Shown piece by piece: positions 32,255-43,190 of a DNA stretch of 64,000 nt (the first letter of the stretch is position 1; every line of letters begins with the position of its first letter). The stretch is from Pyrenochaeta sp. MPI-SDFR-AT-0127. Its lineage: Eukaryota; Ascomycota; Dothideomycetes; Pleosporales; Cucurbitariaceae. The position numbers and the translations under genes were made by a program. Below the pieces are notes generated by a model. The model was given only the letters and a program-made list of their open reading frames with translations, did no database searches and was not told the DNA's origin. The DNA is taken from contig JAGTJM010000021.1 of the NCBI GenBank assembly GCA_020747015.1, forward strand, positions 124,001 to 188,000, read 5' to 3'.

Positions 32255-33422
32255 TCAGTACGCTGCACCGGTGTGGGGCTTTCCCTTTCCATCGTGCATG
32301 TACTCGTCCTGCTCATGCACTGGGCTGATGGGCTGTACCGTTACTCCACCTTGTCCACCATACCACCCGTTGCCTCCCCTGTTCATCTGGCCGTATCCAG
32401 CTTCCTCTCCGCCTAGATCATTAAAGGCTCTTGTCCTTGGCGTCATGGGCGACTTCATTCCGCCGACTGTACCGGGTGTACGAGGCAATTGTTGTAGCTC
32501 CCACATATGCTGCCACTGCTCTTCGGCTGTCATCTCGTTGTCATACGGTGAGCTCGCCCATTTCTCTTTCTCTGCTTTCTTCTCGGCTAGCTTGGTTGCG
32601 TGTGCGGCTTTTTGGGCAGCGGTGGGGATCAGCGAGTATGCGCTTGTTACGATGAAGAGAGCATAAATTGACCTGTTGAGTTTGTTAGCATTCGGCCCGC
32701 TTGAAAGTCTCGGTCACTTGGATGAGCACAAGTATACCATGTACGTACAGCATAATCACACTAACAGCAAAGCTGCTCTTGGCCTGCATACAGTAACTCC
32801 TAATCTGCTTATCTTCTACAATTCCACAGCTCTTTGTAATGAACCAGGGCGCACCCTTGTTCATCCGCCTTGGATCGATAGTATCAGGGCTCGTTTGGAC
32901 GTGGATGCCGTACGCCCACAGGGTAAGCAGGGCGATGTGAAGTAAGAGTGCAGCAAGAGGGACGAAGACGTTGAGGAACCAGAGGGTCGATTTGATAAGC
33001 CAGAAGAACATGCATACCACGCCGATTACAAGGTGGTATTGTGTGTTGCTGGGGCAGTATTAGTTTAGTTCATACAATTATCAAGCTCGCTTTGCGTGTA
33101 TTCGAGTGGTACTAGATTCCTCATCGGCTTTTGGTGCAGTCGCCCAAAATGCTAATCTATTTGGTTGGGACCGTACTCACAAATTACTCCAAACCACCGG
33201 CATCGTTACGGGTCGATAATTCGCATATGCATAAACGATCGTACTCGGATCGCTATTAAACCCCATGCGGCCTCCCTCTCTCCATAAAATCGTCCTGTAA
33301 AGGTTTGGTGAAGCGATACCGAAGAGCGCAAGATTGGCAACGGTAAATGGCAGCTCAAAGATCATGAGGAACCAGATGACTTTTGGCAGCCGCCAGGTCC
33401 GTGGAATGAAGATGCGACCCAT
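32255..33422 (-). CDS. Four-helix integral membrane protein (MARVEL-like topology)
   Basis: Exons 33422-33181, 33048-32749, 32672-32255; introns 132 and 76 bp; 319 residues. Four hydrophobic segments are visible: VIWFLMIFELPFTVANLALF, then YHLVIGVVCMFFWLIKSTLW, FVPLAALLLHIALLTLWAYG and FAVSVIMLSIYALFIVTSAY (the last formed by splicing). After them comes a charged, then Gly/Tyr/Met-rich, cytoplasmic tail of about 110 residues with TPRTPGTV and SPMTPRTR motifs, likely phosphorylated. This layout is common to an uncharacterised ascomycete family. No catalytic motif. Localisation to plasma membrane or endomembranes is inferred. Confidence 0.8.
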
Positions 33423-34438
33423 TGTGGGCGAGGTCGAGGGATGTGAACTCGAGTCGTGAGGGTTGGGTTTGGCGATGCCGGGTTGGTAAGGTTGCGACCA
33501 AAGTCAGCTCAGCTGTGATCGGCGAGCAAAGCGGGGATATCGAATGCGCTTCTGCGGCGTGGGCACAGGATAGTCAAAGTTGAGGACTGTTTGGCGCTGG
33601 GAACTGCTACCCAAAGCCTTCCACGGTCGTCGCAGTCGTTGATCGTCGCTCGGTCGCAAGTCTCGCCCATCAGCACTGGGGCCATGCTTGATCTTAAAGC
33701 AAGCCCGTTAGCCCATGCCAGCCGACGCCAACGCCAGTGACTGAGGGGCGAGAGTGTCTTTACAGCCGCTGAGTGGCACACGCATGCTGCGCGATCACAA
33801 GTGTGATGGCGAATCAGATGTGCAGGGCGGCACGGTGTGCGGGAGCTAGAGGGCTCGTTCCTTGCTCTATCCCTGTTGATTTTAGCGAAGAATGTGTGCT
33901 AATATCCACGCTTTGGGTAAATCAATAAGAACCGTCAACATGCGATAGGCGGCTTTTTGGGGGCGGTTGTACGGCATGAAGCACGTTTTAGGATTTTGAA
34001 GTAGCCCTGCAGCCGGTAGTTATCGTGGTCGGGAGAAGCAAGAACTGCGCATTGAATTAGAGGCATCGAGGTTTGCACATCGGCGTTTTGGGGTCGTCAA
34101 TCGAGCATCACCAGAGGCAAGATTTAGTGGTCTTAGTGGGCGCGTAAATTCAAGTGATGGTGTGAGTATCGCACATGCAATAGCGCTTGCTGCGACAACG
34201 GATTCGATAGTATGAGAACGAGCCGATACTCGACTGATCGACGGAAAGTTCCACATGTAGTCTGAAACCTACCTTCGGACAAAGAGCTAGGAACAAGGCT
34301 TTAAGGGCATTTCACTCGAACCTGGACTCGACGTCGAACATGCGTACTTTGATAGTGCCAGATGCTTGAGCATGAACTAAGCCCAAGCACTTGACCAGAA
34401 CAAACCACAAAGTCAAGTGTACATCAAACGTCAGCCCC
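33423..34438. other. Intergenic, no gene seen
   Basis: About 1 kb. Frames at 33509-33781 and 34020-34256 (minus) show no domain, start context or splice partner. Probably promoter and 5' leader of the membrane-protein gene plus the 3' flank of the next gene. Confidence 0.35.
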
Positions 34439-35568
34439 CTACCACCACTTCTCACAAAACACTCGGTTCTCCTCAACGTTTGGCTGTTCCTTCAGAAACT
34501 TCACAATCTCATCCGTCATATCCGGTGGGCCACACACGTAGTAAACACTCTGTTGCGCCTCCTTCTCCTTTCCCACAGCACTTGACAATGCAGACTCATC
34601 AATGCGGTGGGTCCAAGCTAGTACAGGCACCTCTGTATCTAAATCAATTTTCGGGAGCGTCAGTTCCAACAATGGATGTATGGGCTCTTCATTTGTTGTT
34701 TCCATTCTAGAGCCGTCCCATGTTCCCGTGAAGAAGAGCTCAACTCTGTCTTTTGTCGTCTCTGAACGAGGTATGCGGAAGAGGTCAAGGATCTGGGGGA
34801 GGAAGAGGACCTCGCCAGGACCCGTTTCGCGTGAGGGTACCTTTGTAGAGTAGAGTATGCGAACTTCAAGGTTGGGATAGTTTTGGTTGATGTAGGAAAG
34901 CATTGACATCATAGGGCTGTTGTGGGATTAGCAGTTGATGCAAGAGCGGCCTATACATCTGTTGTAACATACTTGATGCCAACTCCACCAGCAATGAAGA
35001 TGGCGCGCTTTATCTTCTTCACATCCAAGCCAGGTGACGGCCAGACAAAGCTGCCACCAATCCTCACGTTGATCTCCTTCCCTTGTATCTCCTCGTCTGG
35101 CTGCCATAGCCATGCTGCTGGTGGGTTGTCAGGGCTCTTCTGCACTGCGAGCTCAAAGTAGGGCGTGTGTTCTATATCGGTCTGTGGCAGCGCATCTCGT
35201 GGTGAGGACGTGATGGTGAAGCCACCCGCCTTCTCAATGCCGGGCACGAAGACATCAAGCCATTGGCCTGGGAGGAACTTGCCCCGTCCATCAGCGCATG
35301 TTGGGAGCGACGATGGATGTCGTCATACGTTGAAGCCATTCTTGTTCTTGAGATCGAATCTGAATGTTTTGATTCGGTCATTTACAGATGTCACCTTCGA
35401 GACGGTAGCCGCATGGAGATCTCTATCCCTGGGCTCGGTTGCGGTTCGCTCTTGATGGCTAAGGATTGATTTCGCGGAACGTGTCTGCGGCATGCTGCTC
35501 AGCAATGCTCTCTGTAGAGGTCTTTTGAAGAATGAACGGGGTAAGGCACAATGGATGGACACAAGCAT
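34439..35568 (-). CDS. OXNAD1-like NAD(P)-binding flavin-type oxidoreductase, mitochondrial
   Basis: Exons 35568-35329, 35277-34973, 34916-34439; introns 51 and 56 bp; 340 residues. FLPGQWLDVFVPG and GGFTITSSP are FAD-binding-barrel motifs. AIFIAGGVGINPMMSML is the NAD-binding GGxGxxP motif (assembled across the second intron), and VYYVCGPPDMTDEIVKFL with the final RVFCEKWW closes the ferredoxin-reductase fold. This matches oxidoreductase NAD-binding domain-containing protein 1. The start at 35568 gives an Arg-rich, amphipathic presequence (SIHCALPRSFFKRPLQRALL) for mitochondria. An in-frame ATG at 35493 would give a cytosolic form. Divergent from the lipase gene at 35838. Physiological substrate unknown. 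Confidence 0.87.
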
Positions 35569-35837
35569 AGCATCAGTAGAAAAGGAAGAAGTCTCACAGC
35601 AGAAAATGTTGCGCAAGTCGGCACAGTGGGGTAGAGAGGGTCCAACTTGCATGCATGGTGATGATCCATGACCCGAGCGAGAGCTTTGACCCAAACCGGG
35701 AGGCTATGACGCATTGGGTCTGCCGCGGCTGTCAGCTCAGCGACACAAGAAACTGTGCTTCAGCTGTCGAGGACAGCTAGCTTTTTCAATCTTTCTAGGA
35801 TATTCAAGTCTCTGCCAAGTCAACTTCTTGCTGCACC
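35569..35837. promoter_or_regulatory. Divergent promoter region, oxidoreductase / lipase
   Basis: 269 bp between the two start codons. No clear element; assignment is positional. Confidence 0.35.
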
Positions 35838-37017
35838 ATGACTATCGACGAGGGTTCGCATACGCTGGGTGACGGGCACAAAGTGTACACCAAGACTTTC
35901 AAGGCAGGTTGGACGAAGGTGCCACTGTGAGCTGCACTAACCCACTGAGCAGACGGATGGACCGGCTCAGGCACGTCTGATCTTCATCCACGGTTTCTCA
36001 GATGCAAGTTGTCTATGCCACTGCTTGCTGCATTGAATGACTGACATGTTCCTATAGCACAGTGAGCATTTCATCCGCATGCACTTTGTCGAGATGAACA
36101 CCCTGACATGTGAAAGTCAACACGTATGGCAGCTTCTTCCCAACTCTGGCCTCAAAAGGTATCGAGGTCTACACCTTTGACCAAAGGTAAGTTGGACTAT
36201 CGTGTGATCAAGTCCCCAGCTCACATGAACCAGAGGATGGGGCCGCTCTGTTACGAAGCCATCTGAGCGTGGCCACACAGGTCCAACAACCCAAGTCCTC
36301 AATGACATAACTTCTTTCATCAAGACACTGATTCCAAGTCCTGTTCCTTTGTTTCTCATGGGACACTCCATGGGCGGTGGCGAGGTGCTCTGCTATGCCG
36401 CCCAAGCGCCCCAAGAAGTTCGCAAGCATATACGAGGCTACTTGCTAGAATCACCATTTGTTGATTTTGACACAAAGTCCAAGCCTTCGCCGTTTACGGT
36501 CTTCTTCGGCCGGCTCGCTGGAAAGTTGCTGCCTCATCGACAGCTCGTCAACAAGCTAGATTCAAATCTCCTGTCGCGAGATCCTGACGTCTGCAAGCGT
36601 TTTGTCGACGACGAGCTCTGTCACGATACAGGTACTCTGGAAGGCCTTTCGGGTCTCCTCGATAGGACTGGGCAGCTGTCCAGCGGGAAGATTGTCATCC
36701 CTGATAATGCTGGAGAGGGTGGAGTGACGAGAATCTGGATAGGCCATGGCGACAAGGATGGCGTCACCGACTATCATGCTTCCAAGCGTCTGGCAGATGC
36801 GCTGCAGGTCAAGGACAAGGAGTTCAGAACCTATGCAGGGTATTACCATCGATGTACGCAGCATCTACAGTCCTTTCACTGGTCCAAGCTAACGAACGTA
36901 GTACATGATGAGCCAGGCGCAGACAAGCAGGTGTTTATGGACGATGTCACAAGCTGGATATTGGCTCGGTCAGCAGACCCAGTAGGCGTTGATAGCACAA
37001 AGTCGTCGAAGCTTTGA
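35838..37017 (+). CDS. Monoacylglycerol lipase-like serine hydrolase with a 4-nt microexon
   Basis: Proposed exons 35838-35903, 35953-36003, 36058-36061, 36117-36186, 36234-37017; 324 residues. An alpha/beta hydrolase of the serine aminopeptidase S33/MGLL group: RLIFIHGFSDH (oxyanion), FDQRGWGRS, GHSMGGGE (nucleophile S109), IGHGDKDGVTDY (acid) and AGYYHRCTQH (His). It would release fatty acid from monoglycerides. Introns 1 (49 bp) and 2 (54 bp) use GC donors (AAG/GCAGGT and GAT/GCAAGT); introns 3 (55) and 4 (47) are GT-AG. A GT-AG alternative for introns 2-3 (36008-36116) stays in frame but replaces the conserved His after GFSD with Ala. No GT donor of usual length fits intron 1 without losing the VYTKTFK strand. 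Enzyme identity is firm, the microexon probable. Confidence 0.85.
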
Positions 37018-37532
37018 GTGACGAGGGAAGCTTTTGCTTGGACTGTACTATCGTGGCTAAGCATAGAGCTGGGCGACGTAATAGCAGACGAATTCAGAAT
37101 GTTTCGCGACAACGTTTTCTTGTTGGTACGCGCGTCTGCTTTGAATTTTAGCTTTGGTGAAACGCGCAGGGCTCGTTGGAGCCATATCGCCGTGAGGATG
37201 ACGAGGCCATACAGCGTGGCCCTGATTCGACAGGCCCCCCGACGTGTCTTGAACAGAGGAGAAACATGCGCAGAGGGCAGGCTGGAGAGCGTCCAGGGTC
37301 GCACATGTCTCCGTCATGTAGTAAGCGACCCGTCGCAAGATCATTGGCTCTGCCCCACATTCGGCCTCTGTGGACGCAAAAGGCGCCATGAGCGATGAGC
37401 TTGATTTGCAGCTTAGCCAGGAACGGGAGCCGGCATCAACCGCGTAGGAGGCTCAAATTTCTTCAAGAATAGCAGAGCAGGCGACGGGGTCTCTGCAAGC
37501 CTCAGGACGCGCGCATTGCTTTGACCAGCCCC
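37018..37532. other. Intergenic, no gene seen
   Basis: Downstream of the lipase and upstream of the MMT-type transporter, which reads the same way. Short frames on both strands lack support. Confidence 0.35.
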
Positions 37533-39136
37533 ATGTTACTGCGCGCCCGCAGAGATGGCATGTCTGTCTTTAGCCAGCTCCGACGCGTCGTGCACTTGTC
37601 GAATGGGCCACCTTCACCACAAGCCCTGCAGACGAGCGGTACTTTGTCACGCATCCTTCGCTGCGCCCGCAACCCGGCAATTGCCAGATCACCGTTGCGT
37701 GTCCCCCAAACTCAGTTGCGTGTCCTCCAGACGCAGGCGAATACAAAGGGGCTTCACCACCCGCCCACTGCGGCCCGGCCTCTTAACTGGTCCTCGACCG
37801 TCCACCGCATACGACACATTTCCCCTTCCGCCATGACGACCCAGACCCAGACGCGGAGCCATGCAGGCCATTCGCATCACCACCACCACCACCACGACAA
37901 CACCTTCCTGCTCTCCAAGAACAAGAATGACGCCGGCGTCCGCATCACCCGCATTGGCCTCTATGTCAACCTGGGCATGGCCGTGGGCAAGGGCGTGGGA
38001 GGATATGTCTTCAATAGCCAGGGTGCGTTTACTCAATACAACACGTGAAGCCAGCCTTGACTAACACGTGATAGCACTCACTGCCGACGCCATACACAGT
38101 CTCACCGACCTCGTCAGCGACATCATGACGCTGGCGACTGTTGGATGGTCACTCAAGCCACCTTCAGAGCGCTTCCCCAGCGGTTACGGAAAGGTAGAGA
38201 GCTTGGGCTCGCTAGGTGTCAGCGGCATACTGCTTGGAGGAGGCTTCTTAATGGGCTGGACAGCGTTGATCGCGCTCTGCCAACAATTCTTCCCAGAGGC
38301 CGCTGCAGTAGCAGCCAACTGGGGACTGCTACCACACAGCCATGGTCACCACCATGGCCTTGACGGAATGGGCCCAAACATTAATGCTGCCTGGCTTGCT
38401 GGGGCTTCTATCCTCATCAAAGAATGGCTTTACCGTGCAAGTAAGTGCTCACGTGGTCCTACCCAGCATGCGCCGCTAACCAGAGCCCCCTACAGCACTC
38501 AAAGTAGCCACCGAGCGAAAATCAACCGTCCTCGCTGCAAACGCCTACCATCATCGCGTCGACTCCCTCACAGCCTTTGTTGCTCTCCTACTCATTGCCG
38601 GGTCAAACGTTCTGAACAACGCACAATGGTTAGACCCCGTCGGTGGACTAGTAATCTCCCTCATGGTAGTCCAGGCTGGCTGGGGCAACACCAAAAACGC
38701 GTTGCTGGAGTTGGCTGACGTCGGTGTGGACGACGAGATGAAGGACAACGTACGGACAGCAGCGACCAAAGCACTCGAGAGCATTTCTACTGCGTCTGCG
38801 CCGGTGAGCGTGCGCGCAATCCAGGGAGTCAAGGCTGGCCAGAACTACCTGATGGACATTGAGCTAGGCGTGCCTGGCACCTGGACTGTCGAGCAGACCC
38901 GCGGTGTCGAGAACATGATCCGAGAACGTGTTGGCGCCAAGGTACGAGGAGTGAAGAAGGTGCGCGTCCGATTCGTGACCGACTCGGCGAGCGAGCCGGA
39001 CTTTTTGGACGAATTCATTCCTGGCGACGCATCGGCAACGTCCAGTCCAGAGTCAGAGGCCGGACATGACCACGACCACGATCATGTCCACAAACACAGC
39101 GAAATCACCGATAGCAATGCAAGGAGAAGGAAGTGA
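37533..39136 (+). CDS. Mitochondrial cation diffusion facilitator (MMT1/2-like iron transporter)
   Basis: Exons 37533-38022, 38075-38440, 38496-39136; introns 52 and 55 bp; 498 residues. An N-terminal region of about 125 residues rich in Arg/Ser/Gln with no acids is a long mitochondrial presequence. A His cluster follows (AGHSHHHHHHHD). The cation diffusion facilitator core has ALTADAIHSLTDLVSDI (H/D metal site in helix 2), the RFPSGYGKVESLGSLGVSG loop, a cytosolic HSHGHHHG loop, and AYHHRVDSLTAFVALL (second metal site, joined across intron 2). The C-terminal cytosolic domain ends in a His/Asp tail (HDHDHDHVHKH). Yeast Mmt1/Mmt2 move iron out of mitochondria; zinc is an alternative substrate for this superfamily. 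Confidence 0.88.
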
Positions 39137-39646
39137 TCATGTACCATTGCATGTATACCAGCACGGCGTCTAGGAGTAGGGCAAAAGGATTCCCCGGCAG
39201 TCTAAGATTTTGCGCTTGGATAGCCACCAGTTCTCAATACAATCGTTCTTCGATTCCAGTCTTAGATTCTTGCTGATTATGTCGTTGACCGCTTTCTCCA
39301 ACAGATGCCGACTGCGCCGCTAAAGACATCGGCGTTTGCTCCGATGCCGAAAGGACAGGCTGCTAAACACTAAAAATGCTCCCACCACAGTCACGATGCC
39401 CTCGATAGCATTTACCCGCGGCCCAATGGCGGCACATAAGCACCTCTGCTGCCAGGCACCGCCGGCAAAAGAAGTGCTGTGCTATGGTAGCTTCGCCGCC
39501 AAATTGTGGGGACCGTCTTAGCGCTCCGTATGTTCGAATTGAGGCTGCTCAACACCACTTAACGCTTGCCTAGATTGATCCCATGTTGCAATTTTCTCCC
39601 CATTCTCCCCATTCTCTCTTCAGAACACACTTGCCAGACTTTGACC
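39137..39646. other. Intergenic with pyrimidine-rich leader
   Basis: No gene seen. A C/T-rich stretch (about 39594-39621, repeated CATTCTCCC units) precedes the xylulokinase ATG by about 25 bp, as often seen near start sites of well-expressed fungal genes. Confidence 0.4.
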
Positions 39647-41520
39647 ATGGCTGATCAATTTCTGGGCTTCGATCTGAGCACGCAGCAGCTCAAGGGTGAG
39701 ACTACCCCGCCATAGCTACCCCACCACCGCCCTTGCTCTCGCGACTGACGTGACTGGGAATTGCAGGCATTGTGGTCGGATCTGACTTGAAACTTATCCA
39801 CGAAGCAAAGGTCGACTTCGACGCTGACTTCTCAAAGTATGGCATCCAAAAGGGCGTCCTGACAAATCCCGCTGAAGGCGAGGTCTTTGCACCCGTTGCG
39901 CTGTTCCTTGAAGCCATCGACCTAGTCTTGCAGCGGTTGCAAGAGCAAGGTGTCGACTTCTCGAAAGTGCAGGGCATCTCGGGTGCTGGTATGCAGCATG
40001 GGACTGTGTTCTGGAGTAAAGACGCGGAGACGTTGCTTGGAAGTCTAGATGCTGGCAAGACGTTGCTCGAGCAGCTGGAGGGTGGAGCAAAGGGAGAGAG
40101 GAAAGGTGCTTTCAGTCACCCATTCAGTCCAAACTGGCAGGATGCGAGTACACAGAAGCAGTGTGAGGGCTTTGATGCAGCATTGAAGGATCCAAAGAGC
40201 CTGGCTCAGGCTACAGGAAGTTCGGCACATCATGTAGGCTCCACCGTCTTTCAATATTTCCGATACTGACTTTTGCAACAGCGTTTTAGCGGCCCTCAGA
40301 TCCAACGTTTCCAAGAAAAGTATCCCGACGCTTATAAAGCTACCGCTCGTATCTCTCTTGTATCCTCCTTCCTCGCGTCCATCTTTCTCGGCCAAGTAGC
40401 ACCCATAGACATTGGCGATGTCTGCGGAGCTAACCTTTGGGACATCAAGAATGGTCGCTGGCATGAGGACCTTCTTGCGCTTGCAGCTGGGAGCACTGGA
40501 GGAGTTGAAGACCTCAAGTCTAAGCTGGGCAATGTCCCTGAAGACGGTGGTGCCAGCTTCGGAACAATCTCACCATACTTCACCAAGCGATATGGCTTCC
40601 CTACTTCAGCCCAGGTTATAGCGTTCACGGGCGACAATCCCTCCACTATCCTTGCATTGCCTCTCCGAGCGTCCGATGCCATTGTCTCCTTGGGCACATC
40701 AACAACCTTCCTCATGTCCACACCGCAGTACAGACCCGACCCAGCATATCACTTCATGAACCATCCTACCACATCTGGCCTCTACATGTTCATGCTGTGC
40801 TACAAGAACGGCGGCCTAGCACGTGAGCACATTCGCGATGCTATCAACAAAGCCTCTGGCTCGGAAAGTTCCAAATCTTGGGACCAATTCAATGAAGCAG
40901 CCTTGACCACTCCCGCATTAGGTCAAAAAGACAAGAATGATCCGTTCAGGCTAGGACTCTACTTCCCACGACCAGAAATAGTGCCGAACGTCAAAGAAGG
41001 AACGTGGCGATTCTTGTGGAAGGACAATCAACTGTCGCCCATCGCGCCTGAAGGTGCTCAAGCGAAGACAGAAGACAAATCATGGCCTATCCCGCAAGCT
41101 GATGCCCGCGCAATCCTCGAATCCCAATTCCTCTCTCTAAGGCTACGGTCGCAGTCTTTGGTCGAACCACAAGGCTCTCTCCCCGCCCAACCACGCAGAA
41201 TCTACATGGTCGGCGGCGGCGCCGTGAACCCAGCAATCGCTGAATTGGCCGGTCAAGTTCTCGGCGGTTCGGATGGAGTTTACAAGCTCGAAATTGGCGG
41301 TAATGCATGTGCTCTGGGAGCCGCGTACAAGGCGGCTTGGGGTGTGCAGAGGAATAAAAGTGAAGGATTTGAAGACTTCTTGGAGGCACGGTGGAATGAA
41401 GAAGGGTTTGTTAAGAAGATCTGTGAAGGGTATAGAAAGGGTGTTTGGGAACAGTACGGTGAGGCTTTGAAGGGATTTGATGAGGTTGAAAAACAGGCTA
41501 TCAAGGAGAAGGGTCAGTGA
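39647..41520 (+). CDS. D-xylulose kinase (FGGY family)
   Basis: Exons 39647-39695, 39767-40233, 40282-41520; introns 71 and 48 bp; 584 residues. FGGY carbohydrate-kinase motifs in order: FLGFDLSTQQLKG (N-terminal ATPase fold, split by intron 1), VQGISGAGMQHGTVFWS, SNWQD-like PNWQDAST, GDVCGANLWDI, IVSLGTSTTF (second phosphate loop) and VGGGAVNPAIAELAGQVLG (adenosine-binding). Length and motif order match fungal xylulokinases (about 570-590 residues), which phosphorylate D-xylulose to feed the pentose phosphate pathway during xylose and arabinose use. Cytosolic. Confidence 0.93.
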
Positions 41521-41885
41521 TTGTCAGATTGTAATCCAAAGCGTAATGTCGATATGAGATTGGAGAAAAGTTACAAAGCATGCTCGAGAAGCATATCCTC
41601 TAGTCGAACTGAATGAAGTCAAAACCAGGTCCCATACTATATAATGAACATTTAATCTACACAACTATACACGAAATCCTCAGTCTCGCACAAAATTCCT
41701 CCACAAGTTCTTCCAATGCGTATTCCGCCTCCCTCTTCAAAACTATCTATCCCCCCACTCAGCAAAAAAGCTCGGACCGCACCGCTCCTGCCCCTCCACC
41801 CACACCCGTCTCTCCCCCTCCCACGTCTCCCAAGCCTTCCATCAACCAAAACCTCCGTACCACAGAGTCGAATACAAAATACACA
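41521..41885. other. Intergenic / 5' leader of the dienelactone hydrolase gene
   Basis: A frame reads through here from 41613 in phase with the hydrolase (Ser/Pro/Thr-rich), but the hydrolase family normally begins at the ATG at 41886, so this is taken as a pyrimidine/C-rich leader. Confidence 0.4.
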
Positions 41886-43043
41886 ATGCTGATCCAAGAG
41901 ACGCACCAAGATGTGCCGACCAAGGCTGGCGGCGATATGAGTGAGTCCACCGTTATAATTTGGGGGAGGAAGTGTTTCGATTTGAAAGAGATTGTTAGAA
42001 AGAAGAGAGAGAAAGAGAGAGAGAGCTAATACCCAGATTGTGGTTGAATAGGGATTTTCATTTTCCATCCGCAGATTGCGAGTTATCCCAAAGCAAAGTT
42101 TCCGGGTGTTGTGGTATTTAGTGAGATTTATCAAGGTGAGTTTTATACATTTCATTGGTTTTCTGTTGTGCTATAACAACAAAAGTCTGCCGTGAAGTTT
42201 TTTTAGTTGATTTTCTTATGATTATCACTATCTTTTTACATGCTTATACTTATATCAATTTTTTTTTTCAAGTCACCGGTCCTGTTGCTCGCTTTGCACG
42301 GCAGATAGCGTCACAGGGATACATTGTTGCGGCGCCTTCATCATACCACGAGTTTACTGGCCCGGAGCCGCTTGCGTATGATGGTCCTGGGACCGATGCA
42401 GGCAATGAGTGGAAGATCACCAAGACAGTTGAGGCATATGATGAAGATGCTACACTATCTATCGACGCGCTGCTTGCATTGCCAACATGTAATGGACGTA
42501 TTGGCGCCACTGGTGAGTCCGATTCTGTCCATTGAAGGAACAACTGGCCTAAATTCTATGGTTAGGTATGTGTCTAGGTGGCCATCTAGCTTACAGATGT
42601 GCATTGGATCCTCGCGTTGTGTCAGCTATATGCTACTTTGCAACCGACGTCCACAGTAAAACTCTAGGCAAGGGCAAGAATGACGACTCACTCGCCCGTG
42701 CAAAAGATATCAAGGGCGAACTCGTCATGATCTTTGGCAAGATGGATAACCATGTTCCACCCGAGGGGCGCGATTTGATCCGGAAGACGTTACATGAGGC
42801 GGGTGTCACGTTCTCATTCTACGAGCCAGCATGGGCACAGCGTAAGAACTCGGCTACCATTGAGATCGACCGTCACTAACTGCCCTAGATGCATTCATTC
42901 GCGATGAGCTGAGCAAAGGCCGATATGATGCTGCGCTTTCTGGAATCTGCTTTGAGATGTTGAAAGAGCTCTTCAACCGGACTCTACGATCGGATTTGGG
43001 ACCGCGTGCTGGAGGTGATATCGAGATTGAGGATGTGTGCTAG
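41886..43043 (+). CDS. Dienelactone hydrolase family protein
   Basis: Five exons: 41886-41940, 42052-42135, 42273-42512, 42566-42841, 42889-43043; introns 111, 137, 53, 47 bp; 269 residues. The family's Cys-Asp-His triad is complete: GATGMCLGGHLAYR (Cys nucleophile, spliced across intron 3), GKMDNHVPPEG (Asp) and PAWAQHAFIRDE (His, created by intron 4). FPGVVVFSEIYQVTG gives the oxyanion strand. Dienelactone hydrolases open lactones in aromatic (chlorocatechol-type) degradation; many fungal members have unknown substrates. Intron 1 carries a GA microsatellite (about 42001-42025) and intron 2 ends in a long T tract. Confidence 0.9.
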
Positions 43044-43190
43044 AACATAAGCAGACTGAGATAAAGAATTGAGGCAAAACTGCTTGATTTGATTCCACTG
43101 AAAGATCGCCATGAACAGAGAATATTGTTTGCCCTAACAAGCTTACCAGCATAGAATCTTTCAATTACAGTTAGTCATACTACCCCCTCT

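Noticed and set aside
36008..36116. Single 109-bp GT-AG intron in the lipase gene as an alternative to the microexon
   Set aside because: It keeps frame but removes the conserved His after GFSD, and the two-intron reading gives two normal-sized introns, each with a branch site. Kept as the main competing model.
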